The notes under the pieces: model-generated
The model's database searches: none
Seen by the model: only the letters and a program-made list of their open reading frames with translations
Told to the model about the DNA's origin: nothing
Assembly (NCBI GenBank): GCA_030584065.1
Contig: CP129489.1
Span: 2,647,497-2,711,496 of the forward strand
Length of the DNA stretch: 64,000 nt
Reading direction: 5' to 3'
DNA from: Flavobacteriales bacterium
GTDB lineage: Bacteria; Bacteroidota; Bacteroidia; Flavobacteriales_F; PHOS-HE28
Made by a program: the position numbers and the translations under genes
In this document: in pieces, positions 37,893-46,209 of the stretch
How positions within the stretch are numbered: the stretch's first letter is position 1
How the letters are laid out: each line of letters opens with the position of its first letter

Positions 37893-38675
37893 TCAGGCGT
37901 TCTCATCGGTGGCGGGAGCGGCCTCATCGGCAGCTGCCACCTCCGTGCCTTCCTCCTCGGCGTTCTCGTCTACGGCGGTCTTGTCGTTCTTGCGCTCCTC
38001 CAGGCCCTCGTTGATCGCGGCGATCATGGTGTCCACGATGAGCTCGATGCTCTTGGTGGCGTCGTCGTTAGCCGGGATGGGGAAGTCCACCAGGGTGGGA
38101 TCGCTGTTGGTGTCCACCATCGCGAAGGTGGGGATGTTGAGCTTGCGGGCCTCGGCCACAGCGATGTGCTCCTTCACGATGTCCACGATGAACAGCGCGC
38201 TGGGCAGGCGGGTGAGGTCGGCGATGGAGCCCAGGTTCTTCTCCATCTTCTCGCGCTGACGGCTCACCTGGAGCCGCTCGCGCTTGCTCATGTTCTCGAA
38301 GGTGCCATCGGTCTTCATGCGATCGATGGTGGCCATCTTCTTGATGGTGCGGCGGATGGTGCCGAAGTTGGTGAGCATGCCACCGCTCCAACGCTCGGTG
38401 ACGAAGGGCATGCCGGTGGCCTTCACCTTCTCGGCCACGATGTCCTTCGCCTGCTTCTTGGTGGCCACGAAGAGCACCTTCTTACCGCCGCGGGCGATGC
38501 TCTTCATCGCGTTGGCGGCCTCTTCCAGCTTGGCGCTGGTCTTGTTCAGGTCGATGATGTGGATGCCCTTCTTCTCCCCGAAGATGTACGGGGCCATATT
38601 GGGGTTCCACTTCCGGCGCAGGTGGCCGAAATGCACGCCGGCGTCGAGCAGGCGTTCGAATTCTACACGTGCCAT
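37893..38675 (-). CDS. rpsB: 30S ribosomal protein S2
   Basis: 260 aa. The family start MARVEFERLLDAGVHFGHLRR, IHIIDLNKT, ERWSGGMLTNF and the C-terminal IPANDDATKSIELIV are clear. The last 35 residues form a Glu/Ala-rich acidic tail, common in Bacteroidota S2. Lies in rplM-rpsI-rpsB-tsf order, 114 bp downstream of rpsI. No -7 motif is obvious in that gap. Confidence 0.97.
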   Translation of the reverse strand: MARVEFERLLDAGVHFGHLRRKWNPNMAPYIFGEKKGIHIIDLNKTSAKLEEAANAMKSIARGGKKVLFVATKKQAKDIVAEKVKATGMPFVTERWSGGMLTNFGTIRRTIKKMATIDRMKTDGTFENMSKRERLQVSRQREKMEKNLGSIADLTRLPSALFIVDIVKEHIAVAEARKLNIPTFAMVDTNSDPTLVDFPIPANDDATKSIELIVDTMIAAINEGLEERKNDKTAVDENAEEEGTEVAAADEAAPATDENA

Positions 38676-38789
38676 TTCCTTGTTGAGTTCACGTTCCTTG
38701 TTCCCGTTATCACAGGCATCCCGCCGGTAGCCATCCGCCCATGGGTGGATGAGTCCGCCGGGATTGGATCCTGAACAAGCGCAGGGACC

Positions 38790-39176
38790 TTAACGCTTGC
38801 TGAATTGGAAGCGCTTGCGCGCCTTCTTGCGTCCGAACTTCTTCCGCTCAACCGCACGGGGGTCGCGCGTCATGAGCTCCTCGGCCTTGAGCTTGGGCTT
38901 GTGCTCGGGATCGAGCTTCACCAGCGCACGGGCGATGCCCAGGCGCACGGCGTCCACCTGGCCGGTGATGCCGCCGCCGTCCACCGTCACGACGGCGTCG
39001 TACTTGCCCACGGTGTCGGTGAGCTTGAAGGGCTGCTGCAGCTTGAACTGCTGCAGGAGGATGGGGAAGTACTCCTTGCTGTCGCGGCCGTTCACCGTGA
39101 TGTTGCCCTTGCCCTCGGAGAGGATCACGCGGGCGACGGAGGTCTTGCGGCGACCGAGGCTGTTGGTGGTTGCCAT
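38790..39176 (-). CDS. rpsI: 30S ribosomal protein S9
   Basis: 128 aa. Family features: N-terminal GRRKTSVARV, central GGGITGQVDAVRLGIARAL, and the basic C-terminal tail KKFGRKKARKRFQFSKR that reaches the P-site tRNA. Starts 1 nt after the rplM stop, so the two genes are coupled. Confidence 0.97.
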   Translation of the reverse strand: MATTNSLGRRKTSVARVILSEGKGNITVNGRDSKEYFPILLQQFKLQQPFKLTDTVGKYDAVVTVDGGGITGQVDAVRLGIARALVKLDPEHKPKLKAEELMTRDPRAVERKKFGRKKARKRFQFSKR

Positions 39177-39177
39177 C

Positions 39178-39606
39178 TTACTTGATCGTATTCAGGTCGA
39201 AGGTGCGTGGCTTCTGGGCTTCGTGCTTGTGCTGCGTGCCCGCCACGACGTGGAGGTTGTTGAAGAGGCGCCGGCCCAGGCGGTTCTTGGGGAGCATGCC
39301 GCGCACGGCGATCTCCAGCAGGGCCTCCGGCTTGCGGGCCTTCAGGTCCTTGGCCTTCTCGCGGGTCTGGCCGCCGGGGTAGAGGCTGTAGCGCTGGTAC
39401 TCCTTGTCGGCCATCTTGTTGCCGGTGAGGCGCACCTTGTCGGCGTTGATCACCACCACATGGTCACCGCAGTTCACATGCGGGGTGAAGGTGGGCTTGT
39501 GCTTGCCGCGCACGAGCATCGCCACTTTGCTGGCGAGTCGGCCAAGTACTTCGTTCTCAGCGTCTACCAGCAGCCACTCGGGCTGCACGGTGGCCTTGTT
39601 GGCCAT
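39178..39606 (-). CDS. rplM: 50S ribosomal protein L13
   Basis: 142 aa from the ATG at 39606 ([20 protein letters not shown]). L13 motifs: [58 protein letters not shown]. The upstream in-frame residues [12 protein letters not shown] resemble the extra N-terminus (MDTLSYKT...) of other Bacteroidota L13 proteins but have no ATG; a GTG at 39633 is possible. Promoter TATCTTCGC lies about 68 nt upstream. First gene of the ribosomal protein cluster. Confidence 0.95.
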   Translation of the reverse strand: MANKATVQPEWLLVDAENEVLGRLASKVAMLVRGKHKPTFTPHVNCGDHVVVINADKVRLTGNKMADKEYQRYSLYPGGQTREKAKDLKARKPEALLEIAVRGMLPKNRLGRRLFNNLHVVAGTQHKHEAQKPRTFDLNTIK

Positions 39607-39673
39607 GCTGGTGGTGTGGGTCGTCGATGCCACTGGACTGCGTGTTGAAAGGGTGCTTTCCGGAAAACGGGCT

Positions 39674-39682
39674 GCGAAGATA
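39674..39682 (-). promoter_or_regulatory. -7 element TATCTTCGC for rplM-rpsI
   Basis: Minus-strand TATCTTCGC with a TTG about 22 nt further upstream (ATTGTTCG), matching the Bacteroidota -33/-7 arrangement. Confidence 0.6.
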
Positions 39683-39748
39683 GCGGCTTTTCCCTGAAAC
39701 GAACAATCCCCTGTTCGCAGAGCGGCTGTTGCCCCCTGGGAAGCAGAG

Positions 39749-39771
39749 CGCCCCGCCGGGCGGGCGGGGCG
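39749..39771 (-). terminator. Hairpin after the CsgG-like gene
   Basis: CGCCCCGCC and GGCGGGGCG form a 9-bp stem around 5 nt, 24 bp after the CsgG-like stop. No clear T-tract on the minus strand, so it is a weaker terminator candidate. Confidence 0.5.
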
Positions 39772-39794
39772 TCTCCGGTTGCCCGGCGCTTCGC

Positions 39795-40793
39795 TCAGGG
39801 CTGCTTCCTGGCCTCGGCAGCGCACTGCTCCTTGGCCATTTCGTAGCCGTCCTTGTAGTCCTCGTAATCCATCTTGGATGCGCCGTCGGCCAGGCTGATG
39901 GACTTGAAAAGAGCCATGGCAGCCGCGCAATCCCCCTTGGCCAGCAGCAGGAGACCGTAGTTGTACTTCGCCCGCAGCTGCGCCACCGGCTTCAATGCGG
40001 CATCCTCGGCCATCCCCTTGAACATCTCCACCGCTGCGTCCACCTCATCGAGCTCGAAGTGCTTGATGGCGGGGTCGAGCCGCTTGTTGAAGCCGGGGTC
40101 CGTCTTCAGCTTGATGGTCTCCATCAGCACGTACGGCGCCACCCATTGCCGGAACTTCTCCTGGAACTTGATGAGCGCCTCGCGCTGCAGCTCGCCCTTG
40201 TTGATGTCAGCAGCGCCGATGTAGCCCACGCCGGAGTTCTTCGCTTCGATGGTGACATAGTCGTTGAACGAGCCCTTGGTCTCGCCCGTCGTCAGGTCCA
40301 GCAGCGTGAAGTTGACCGACAGGATATAGGTGCCCTCCTTGTTGTTGTAGGCGATCCCTCCGCCATACCGGTTCAGCGGTATCCGGCCGGAGGAGCTGGC
40401 CTGGAAGAAGTCATCCTGCTGCACACGGCCGGTGAGCATGATGCCGGAGCCCCCGATGAGCTTCCCGATCTCGGTGACCGTGGTTTCGTCGAAGTTGCCG
40501 GAGAGCTGCTTCTTCTGGTCCTTCAGCACCTTTTCCAGCTGGTTGCGGTCATAGATCCTGGGGCCGTTCTTCAGTTCGTTCATCACCTGGGCCACGGCCT
40601 CGGAGATGTCCCGCGAGCGGTCCGTGATGGCCTGGTCGGGAGCGGCGAAATCACCGATGACGATGGCTTTGTGCTCCGACCAGTCGCGCTTCGGCTGGCG
40701 GTTGAACTTCACGTCCACGGTGCGGGCTTGCGCCGAGGCTGCGGCGGGCATGAGGAGCGCGGCGGCGACTATGAGGGTCAGCAGGGGCTTCAT
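39795..40793 (-). CDS. CsgG/HfaB-like exported protein with TPR-like C-terminus
   Basis: 332 aa. Signal peptide [21 protein letters not shown]. Residues about 40-190 match the CsgG-type core ([58 protein letters not shown]). The C-terminal third is helical and suggests TPR hairpins ([36 protein letters not shown]). CsgG relatives form outer-membrane secretion rings or act as accessory lipoproteins, but this one lacks a lipobox cysteine and other curli genes are absent, so a curli role is not supported. Confidence 0.7.
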   Translation of the reverse strand: MKPLLTLIVAAALLMPAAASAQARTVDVKFNRQPKRDWSEHKAIVIGDFAAPDQAITDRSRDISEAVAQVMNELKNGPRIYDRNQLEKVLKDQKKQLSGNFDETTVTEIGKLIGGSGIMLTGRVQQDDFFQASSSGRIPLNRYGGGIAYNNKEGTYILSVNFTLLDLTTGETKGSFNDYVTIEAKNSGVGYIGAADINKGELQREALIKFQEKFRQWVAPYVLMETIKLKTDPGFNKRLDPAIKHFELDEVDAAVEMFKGMAEDAALKPVAQLRAKYNYGLLLLAKGDCAAAMALFKSISLADGASKMDYEDYKDGYEMAKEQCAAEARKQP

Positions 40794-40889
40794 GGGCGGG
40801 CGGGTTATTAGTGGAGTGCCAGCTCCCAAGGATGGCGCAAGGCGCAGCCATCAGCAGGCGGCGGTGTCCGGTGATCGGCAGGCCTGCGC

Positions 40890-41516
40890 TCAGAAGCGCG
40901 CAGCGAGGCCGAGGTTCAGGTACGCGATCCCATAGCCGAACTCAAGGTAGGCGCCGATCTTCTCGGTGAAATAGTACCGGGCCCCGAGGTAGGTGGAGAA
41001 GGTGGCGAAGCTGATGCTCCCGCTGTAGCCGTAGTCATAGTCGGTGGTCACGCCGTTGACCGTGCGCGTGGATCGGTTGCGATAGCTGCCGATGTTGTAC
41101 CCCAGCATCAGGCCCCCGTAGACATCCAGCTCATCCAATCCGTGCCACTCGTTGTAGTGCCAGCTGCCGCGCAGGCCGATGATGGTGTTCGACCAGCGCT
41201 GGTCGTAGTTGTAGGAGGTGTTCGCCCAAGGATAGTTCTGGGTGGCCTCGTACCGGACGCTCTTGTTGGCCAGGAAGGCCCCTACGCCCAGCACCCCAGG
41301 GCCCAGGGGCGTTACGCCGCGCTCGTAGCTGAAGGCCAGGGTCGGCGACACTGAGTAGCCCGAAGCGCCGCTGGTGACGTAGGAGTAGCGGTATCCGCCG
41401 AGCCCGATGCCCAGGTTGATGGCATTGGTGCCGACATCGAAGGATTGCGCGGACGCCGCTGGGGCCAGCACCGCAGCAGCCAGCACGAGCGTCAATGAGC
41501 AGGGTAGGTGTTTCAT
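40890..41516 (-). CDS. Outer-membrane beta-barrel protein
   Basis: 208 aa. Signal peptide MKHLPCSLTLVLAAAVLAPAASA, then alternating aromatic/polar strands (INLGIGLGGYRYSYV, NTIIGLRGSWHYNEW, FSTYLGARYYFTEKIGAYLE) ending LNLGLAARF with a C-terminal Phe, the standard outer-membrane insertion signal. Eight-stranded porin-like or OmpW-like barrel; function unknown. Follows kbl by 139 bp on the same strand. Confidence 0.85.
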   Translation of the reverse strand: MKHLPCSLTLVLAAAVLAPAASAQSFDVGTNAINLGIGLGGYRYSYVTSGASGYSVSPTLAFSYERGVTPLGPGVLGVGAFLANKSVRYEATQNYPWANTSYNYDQRWSNTIIGLRGSWHYNEWHGLDELDVYGGLMLGYNIGSYRNRSTRTVNGVTTDYDYGYSGSISFATFSTYLGARYYFTEKIGAYLEFGYGIAYLNLGLAARF

Positions 41517-41655
41517 GAGTGAATGGTTTGGCCGCGCAAGATGCGAAACGCCGATGAAAGCGGGCAAAATTGCCGACCAAGGCACTCATGGCCTCGACCG
41601 AGGCAACCGGGGGTCGGCAACAGCGCTCCCCGCCTGATTCGACTCATGCCCTCCA

Positions 41656-42849
41656 TCACCGGATCACCCCCAGCTCCCTGCCCACCTTGCCGAAGGCCGC
41701 CAGGGCCCTGTCGATATGGGCATCGGTGTGGGCCGCGCTGAGCTGCACGCGGATGCGGGCCGTATCCTTGGGCACCACGGGGTAGAAGAAGCCGATCACA
41801 TAGATGCCCTCCTCCAGCAGCTTATCCGCCATCACCTGGCTGAGCTTGGCATCGCCGAGCATCACGGGTACGATGGCGGCGCCGGCGCCCCGGGTCTTGA
41901 AGCCCAGGGCCTCGATGCCCGTGCGGAAGCGGTCCACATTGCGCTCCAGGCGGTCACGCAGCTCGGTGGTGCTGCTGAGCAGGTCGATCACGGCGATGCT
42001 GGCGCCCACGATGGCAGGGGCCAGGGAGTTGCTGAAGAGGTAGGGTCGGGAACGCTGGCGCAGCATCTCGATGATCTCCTTGCGGCCGGTGGTGTAGCCG
42101 CCCATGGCGCCGCCGAGCGCCTTGCCCAGCGTGCCGGTGATGATGTCCACACGGCCCATCACGCCGCAATGCTCCACGCTGCCTCGTCCGGTCCTGCCGA
42201 TGAAGCCGGCGGCATGGCACTCATCCACCATGACCAGTGCCTCGTATCGATCGGCCAGGTCGCAGATGCCCTTGAGGTCGGCCACGATGCCGTCCATGCT
42301 GAAGACCCCATCGGTGACGATGATGATGTGGCGCGCGCCATCCGCCCGGGCCGCCTTCAGCTGCACCTCCAGGTCGGCCATGTCATTATTGGCGTAGCGG
42401 TAGCGCTTCGCTTTGCAGAGCCGTACGCCATCGATGATGCTCGCGTGGTTGAGGACATCGCTGATGATCGCGTCCTCCTCACCGAGCAAGGGCTCGAACA
42501 CGCCGCCGTTGGCATCGAAGCAGGCGGCGTAAAGGATGGTGTCCTCGGTGCCATGGAATGTAGCCAGCCTGGCCTCCAGCTCCTTGTGGATATCCTGCGT
42601 GCCGCAGATGAAGCGCACGCTGCTCATGCCGTAGCCATGTGTGTCCAGGGTGGCATGGGCGGCCCTCACCACGTCGGGGTGCGAACTGAGGCCGAGGTAG
42701 TTGTTGGCGCAGAAGTTCAGCACCTGCTTGCCATTCACGGTGATCTCCGCGCCCTGCTCACTGGTGATGATGCGCTCGCGCTTGAAGAGGCCCGCGTCAT
42801 CAATGGCTTTGAGTTCGCGCTGCAGGTGGTGCTGGAGCTTGCCGTACAT
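41656..42849 (-). CDS. kbl: Glycine C-acetyltransferase (2-amino-3-ketobutyrate CoA ligase)
   Basis: 397-aa PLP enzyme of the alpha-oxoamine synthase family, acting with threonine dehydrogenase in threonine breakdown to glycine and acetyl-CoA. The PLP lysine is K243 in [13 protein letters not shown]; also [15 protein letters not shown] and the cofactor Asp in [10 protein letters not shown]. The start [13 protein letters not shown] and lack of an extra domain favour Kbl over the related serine palmitoyltransferase or BioF. The tdh gene is not in the window. Promoter TACTTTCGC lies 19 nt upstream. Confidence 0.93.
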   Translation of the reverse strand: MYGKLQHHLQRELKAIDDAGLFKRERIITSEQGAEITVNGKQVLNFCANNYLGLSSHPDVVRAAHATLDTHGYGMSSVRFICGTQDIHKELEARLATFHGTEDTILYAACFDANGGVFEPLLGEEDAIISDVLNHASIIDGVRLCKAKRYRYANNDMADLEVQLKAARADGARHIIIVTDGVFSMDGIVADLKGICDLADRYEALVMVDECHAAGFIGRTGRGSVEHCGVMGRVDIITGTLGKALGGAMGGYTTGRKEIIEMLRQRSRPYLFSNSLAPAIVGASIAVIDLLSSTTELRDRLERNVDRFRTGIEALGFKTRGAGAAIVPVMLGDAKLSQVMADKLLEEGIYVIGFFYPVVPKDTARIRVQLSAAHTDAHIDRALAAFGKVGRELGVIR

Positions 42850-42868
42850 GGTCGTGCTGGATTGGTCG

Positions 42869-42877
42869 GCGAAAGTA
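42869..42877 (-). promoter_or_regulatory. -7 element TACTTTCGC for kbl
   Basis: Minus-strand TACTTTCGC, 19 nt before the ATG at 42849. Confidence 0.6.
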
Positions 42878-42945
42878 GATGGCGGGGGGCGCCGGCCCAT
42901 GCCTTCGAAATCACGGCATGGACTTGACGAAAATCATATTCGTCT

Positions 42946-42953
42946 TAATTTGC
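42946..42953 (+). promoter_or_regulatory. -7-like element TTAATTTG(C) for the CPBP-like gene
   Basis: TTAATTTGC near-match at 42945-42953 with a TTG about 20 nt upstream (GACTTGACG), 18 nt before the ATG at 42972. Confidence 0.45.
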
Positions 42954-42971
42954 GGGCCCCTCAACGAAACA

Positions 42972-43883
42972 ATGCGCTCATTCGTCGCCAGATTCCCGGT
43001 TCTCTCGTTCGTGGCACTGGCCCTCAGCTACCAGTTCGCGGTAGTGGGCTTCACCTGGTGGCGCCTCGATGGCGGCCACGACCTGGATGGAGATGAAACA
43101 GCGCACATGGTGTTCCGTCTTCGCGCGTTCGGCCCGCTGGTGATCGCCGTGCTGCTCACCATGCTCCTCGAAGGGCGCGAGGGCCTTCGCCATCTGTTCG
43201 GGTCCTTCTTCAACTGGAAGGTGGGCGCCCAATGGTATGCCCTCGCCTTCAGCTGGAAGTTCGTATTCACCTATGTCGGCGTGATCGCGCTGTTCCTCCT
43301 GGGCATCCGCGATTGGCCCGGCTGGGGCGCCGGCAAAGGGCCCACCGGCCTGATGCATGCCGCAGAGGCCATGGTCGGCAACCTGCCCTTCATCATCGGC
43401 ATCGCCCTGGTGGAGGAGACCGCTTGGATGAAGTACTGCGTGACGCGGCTGCAGGAGCGGTACTCCGCCTTCCTTTCCTGCCTGCTCGTGGGCATGTGCT
43501 GGGGCCTCTGGTACCTGCCGATGCTGCTGGTGGGCGAAGGCGTGCCTGATGGCTACCCCTGGCCCGTGTTCCTGCTGAGCATGACCTGCCTGACCATCCT
43601 GCTGGGCTGGACCTACAATATGACGCACAGCGGCACGGTGCTCCTGATCATGCAGATCGTGAGCAACTGCGCGTTCTTCCTGATCCCCGTGCTCCCGGCC
43701 TGGCACCATGGCGATGCCACCTACGTCACGAGCTTCGTTGCCGTGAACTTCCTGAGTGCCATCACCATCGTAGCGGTCTTCGGGTGGCGGGAGCTCGGCA
43801 CCCGGCCGCGCGCGCGCTGGAGCGATGGCCTGAAGCGGAACGCTGAGGAGGAGGAGTCCGTGAGCCAACCGGTCACTGCGTGA
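42972..43883 (+). CDS. CPBP-like intramembrane protein with altered motif residues
   Basis: 303-aa multi-pass membrane protein (about eight hydrophobic segments). The CPBP/CAAX-protease-like region carries IALVEETAWMKYCVTRLQER, giving the Glu-Glu pair of motif 1 but Lys where EExxxR has Arg. Motif 2, usually WxLWHLP, reads WGLWYLP, so the metal-ligand His is Tyr. Motif 3 (MQIVSN) also lacks His. It may be a non-proteolytic or divergent member. The ATG at 42972 follows the -7-like element; an earlier ATG at 42918 lies upstream of it. Confidence 0.7.
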   Translation: MRSFVARFPVLSFVALALSYQFAVVGFTWWRLDGGHDLDGDETAHMVFRLRAFGPLVIAVLLTMLLEGREGLRHLFGSFFNWKVGAQWYALAFSWKFVFTYVGVIALFLLGIRDWPGWGAGKGPTGLMHAAEAMVGNLPFIIGIALVEETAWMKYCVTRLQERYSAFLSCLLVGMCWGLWYLPMLLVGEGVPDGYPWPVFLLSMTCLTILLGWTYNMTHSGTVLLIMQIVSNCAFFLIPVLPAWHHGDATYVTSFVAVNFLSAITIVAVFGWRELGTRPRARWSDGLKRNAEEEESVSQPVTA

Positions 43884-44036
43884 ACGGGGCTCGGCCCTTC
43901 ATCCATCTGCCGAGGTGCTACCGATGCCGGGCGCATCGAAGGCGCAGACCATGCCTTGATGGCATGCGGCGCTAGGGGTCCTCAAACCAGGGGATCCTGT
44001 GGCATCCCCGACCGAAGGGCAGCGCTGAGCGCTCCG

Positions 44037-44333
44037 TCAGCCCTTATCCACCACGCGCGGCACCTTGAAGTAGTCGCTATCCTTCACGGGCGCATTCATC
44101 AGGGCTTCCTGCTTGGTGATCGAGACCTGCGCCACGTCTTCGCGCAGCACGTCGGCCTCCTCGGTCATGAAGATCAGCGGCTCCACGCCCTTCGTGTCCA
44201 CGGCATTGAGCCGCTCCACGAATGATAGCACGCGCTCCATGTCAGCGAGCATGGCCTTCCGAGCCGCGGGGTCGCTGTAGTCGAGCCGGGCCAGCTCTGC
44301 GATCCGGTCCAAGGTGGCGTCGTCGATCCTCAT
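44037..44333 (-). CDS. gatC: Asp-tRNA(Asn)/Glu-tRNA(Gln) amidotransferase subunit C
   Basis: 98 aa. GatC family pattern: MRIDDATLDRIAELARLDYS, then the helix with MLADMERVLSFVERLNAVDT and the C-terminal VLREDVAQVSITKQEALMNA ... YFKVPRVV. It bridges GatA and GatB in the transamidation of misacylated tRNA. gatA and gatB are not adjacent. The ATG overlaps the plsC stop (ATGA), so translation is coupled. Confidence 0.95.
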   Translation of the reverse strand: MRIDDATLDRIAELARLDYSDPAARKAMLADMERVLSFVERLNAVDTKGVEPLIFMTEEADVLREDVAQVSITKQEALMNAPVKDSDYFKVPRVVDKG

Positions 44334-45163
44334 GGGTGCGAAGTTGGCGATTGCCCGACGTCGTCTGCAAGCAGGGGGCCTTCGATGACTTCGTAGACCC
44401 GCCGTCGCAGCGCCGGCAGGTCGGCCTCCGTGAGGCCCTGCGTGGGGATGGGGTCGTGCACGACCGCCCGGGCGACTCCGGGCCTGGCGCGCGCAAGCAG
44501 CTCGAGCGGCTCGCCGAAGAGGCGCCAGTGGTCCAGGAAGGTGACGGGCACGATGGGGACCTGCTTCTCGATCGCCAGCTTGAAGGCTCCGTCCTTGAAG
44601 GGCTTCATCCGAGGGGTGCAATCGGGGATGGTACCCTCGGGGAAGAGGGCGATGCTGGTGCCACGGTCGATGGCCTGCGCCGCGCGCCGGAAGGCCTTGG
44701 CGGCTTCGGTATGGCTGCCCCGATTCACGGCGATGTTCATGCCCTTGAAGAAGATGTTGAAGAGCGGCCATTTGAGCAGTTCATACTTGCCCATGAACAG
44801 GAAGTACCGCGGAATGACGTTGTACATCTGGATGATGTCCAGGTAGCTGCTGTGGTTGCAGCAGATCACATAGGGCGGTTCCGGCAAGGGCGCCCGGCGG
44901 ACCAGTCGAACGGGGACACCGCTGGCCCACTGCAGGAACCAGGCCCAAGCCCGCTTGAGCCGGAAGGCCCTGGCATAGCGGTCGGGTTTCTTGAGCAGCA
45001 CCCGGAACGGCAGGTAGAGCAGCACCAGGGAGCTGAAGAAGACGAAGCCGAACCACAGCTTGTAGGCCCAGCGCAGGGGCAGGAAGAGCCAACGCGCCAC
45101 AGGGTTCCTGCGGCTCTCTCCATCGCGCACGCGCGGGCGCTCGGGTAAGGCTGCCGGAGTCAT
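44330..45163 (-). CDS. plsC: 1-acyl-sn-glycerol-3-phosphate acyltransferase
   Basis: 277-aa membrane-associated phospholipid acyltransferase that makes phosphatidate. The catalytic HxxxxD box is HSSYLD at residues 104-109, and the substrate motif FPEGT is at 174-178. A hydrophobic N-terminal segment at about 35-55 anchors it to the inner membrane. The ATG at 45163 is supported by TACCTTCGC 9 nt upstream. Overlaps gatC by 4 nt and is divergent from trpS. Confidence 0.93.
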   Translation of the reverse strand: MTPAALPERPRVRDGESRRNPVARWLFLPLRWAYKLWFGFVFFSSLVLLYLPFRVLLKKPDRYARAFRLKRAWAWFLQWASGVPVRLVRRAPLPEPPYVICCNHSSYLDIIQMYNVIPRYFLFMGKYELLKWPLFNIFFKGMNIAVNRGSHTEAAKAFRRAAQAIDRGTSIALFPEGTIPDCTPRMKPFKDGAFKLAIEKQVPIVPVTFLDHWRLFGEPLELLARARPGVARAVVHDPIPTQGLTEADLPALRRRVYEVIEGPLLADDVGQSPTSHP

Positions 45164-45172
45164 GGAAAGGCC

Positions 45173-45181
45173 GCGAAGGTA
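45173..45181 (-). promoter_or_regulatory. -7 element TACCTTCGC for plsC-gatC
   Basis: Minus-strand TACCTTCGC, 9 nt before the plsC ATG and 26 bp from the divergent trpS element. Confidence 0.6.
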
Positions 45182-45207
45182 GAAGGCCCCACCTCGGCCG
45201 TGCCGGA

Positions 45208-45216
45208 TAACTTCGC
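45208..45216 (+). promoter_or_regulatory. -7 element TAACTTCGC for trpS
   Basis: TAACTTCGC, 24 nt before the trpS ATG at 45241. Confidence 0.55.
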
Positions 45217-45240
45217 CGCCGGCCGCATCGACCAGCCCGC

Positions 45241-46209
45241 ATGGCACGCATCCTCACCGGCATCCAGAGCACCGGCACGCCCCACCTGGGGAATGTGCTC
45301 GGCGCCATCCGACCCGCCATCGCCATGAGCACGGCGCCGGGCAACGATTCCTTCCTCTTCATCGCCGACCTGCACTCGCTCACCCAGATCAAGGATGCGG
45401 CCGTGCTCCGCAGCAACACTTACAGCGTGGCCGCCGCGTGGCTCGCATGCGGGCTGGATGCGCACCGCACGGTGTTCTACCGCCAGAGCGATGTGCCCGA
45501 GGTGACCGAGCTGGCCTGGTACCTCAGCTGCTTCTTCCCCTATTCGCGCCTGGCGCTGGCCCACAGCTTCAAGGACAAGGCCGACCGGCTAGAGGACGTG
45601 AACGGCGGGCTCTTCCTCTACCCCATGCTCATGGCCGCCGACATCCTGCTCTACGACGCGGAGCTGGTGCCCGTGGGCAAGGACCAGAAGCAGCACCTGG
45701 AGTTCACGCGCGATGTGGCCGAGCGCTTCAACCACCAGATGGGCGACACCTTCGTGCTGCCCGATGCGCGCATCGACGAGCAGGTGATGATCGTGCCCGG
45801 CACCGACGGCGAGAAGATGAGCAAGAGCCGCAACAACCTCATCCGCCTCTTCGCGCCGGAGAAGGAGCTGAAGCAGGAGGTGATGGGCATCGTTACGGAC
45901 AGCGCGCCGCTCGAAGCGCCTAAGGACCCCGAGACGAACAACGTGTACAAGCTCTTCAGGCTCGTGGCGCCCTCCGATGCGGTGAATGCCATGGCGGAGA
46001 AGTTCCGCGCGGGCGGCTATGGCTACGGCCACGCCAAGAAGGAGCTGCTGGGCGCCCTGCTCGATGGCTTCCGCGCCGAGCGCGACACCTACGCCCGCCT
46101 GATGAACGACAAAGCCGAGCTCGATGCGCGACTGAAGGAAGGTGCGGACAAGGCGCGGGCCGTGGCGAGCGGGGTACTGAATAGGGTGCGCGAGAAGCTG
46201 GGTTACTGA
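45241..46209 (+). CDS. trpS: Tryptophanyl-tRNA synthetase
   Basis: 322-aa class Ic aminoacyl-tRNA synthetase. The HIGH-type motif is PHLGN at residues 14-18 (TGIQSTGTPHLGNVLGAI), with the KMSKS motif at 192-196. Rossmann segments FIADLHSLTQI and PMLMAADILLYDAELVPVGK are typical of TrpRS. Length fits. It converges with the amidohydrolase gene, overlapping it by 7 nt. Confidence 0.97.
   Translation: MARILTGIQSTGTPHLGNVLGAIRPAIAMSTAPGNDSFLFIADLHSLTQIKDAAVLRSNTYSVAAAWLACGLDAHRTVFYRQSDVPEVTELAWYLSCFFPYSRLALAHSFKDKADRLEDVNGGLFLYPMLMAADILLYDAELVPVGKDQKQHLEFTRDVAERFNHQMGDTFVLPDARIDEQVMIVPGTDGEKMSKSRNNLIRLFAPEKELKQEVMGIVTDSAPLEAPKDPETNNVYKLFRLVAPSDAVNAMAEKFRAGGYGYGHAKKELLGALLDGFRAERDTYARLMNDKAELDARLKEGADKARAVASGVLNRVREKLGY

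Noticed and set aside
39795..40793. Curli secretion channel CsgG proper
   Set aside because: No lipobox cysteine and no csgA, csgB, csgE or csgF neighbours; only CsgG-like is justified.
43884..44036. Terminator between the CPBP-like gene and gatC
   Set aside because: Only short 6-bp inverted pairs (GGGGAT/ATCCCC) without a T-tract are visible.
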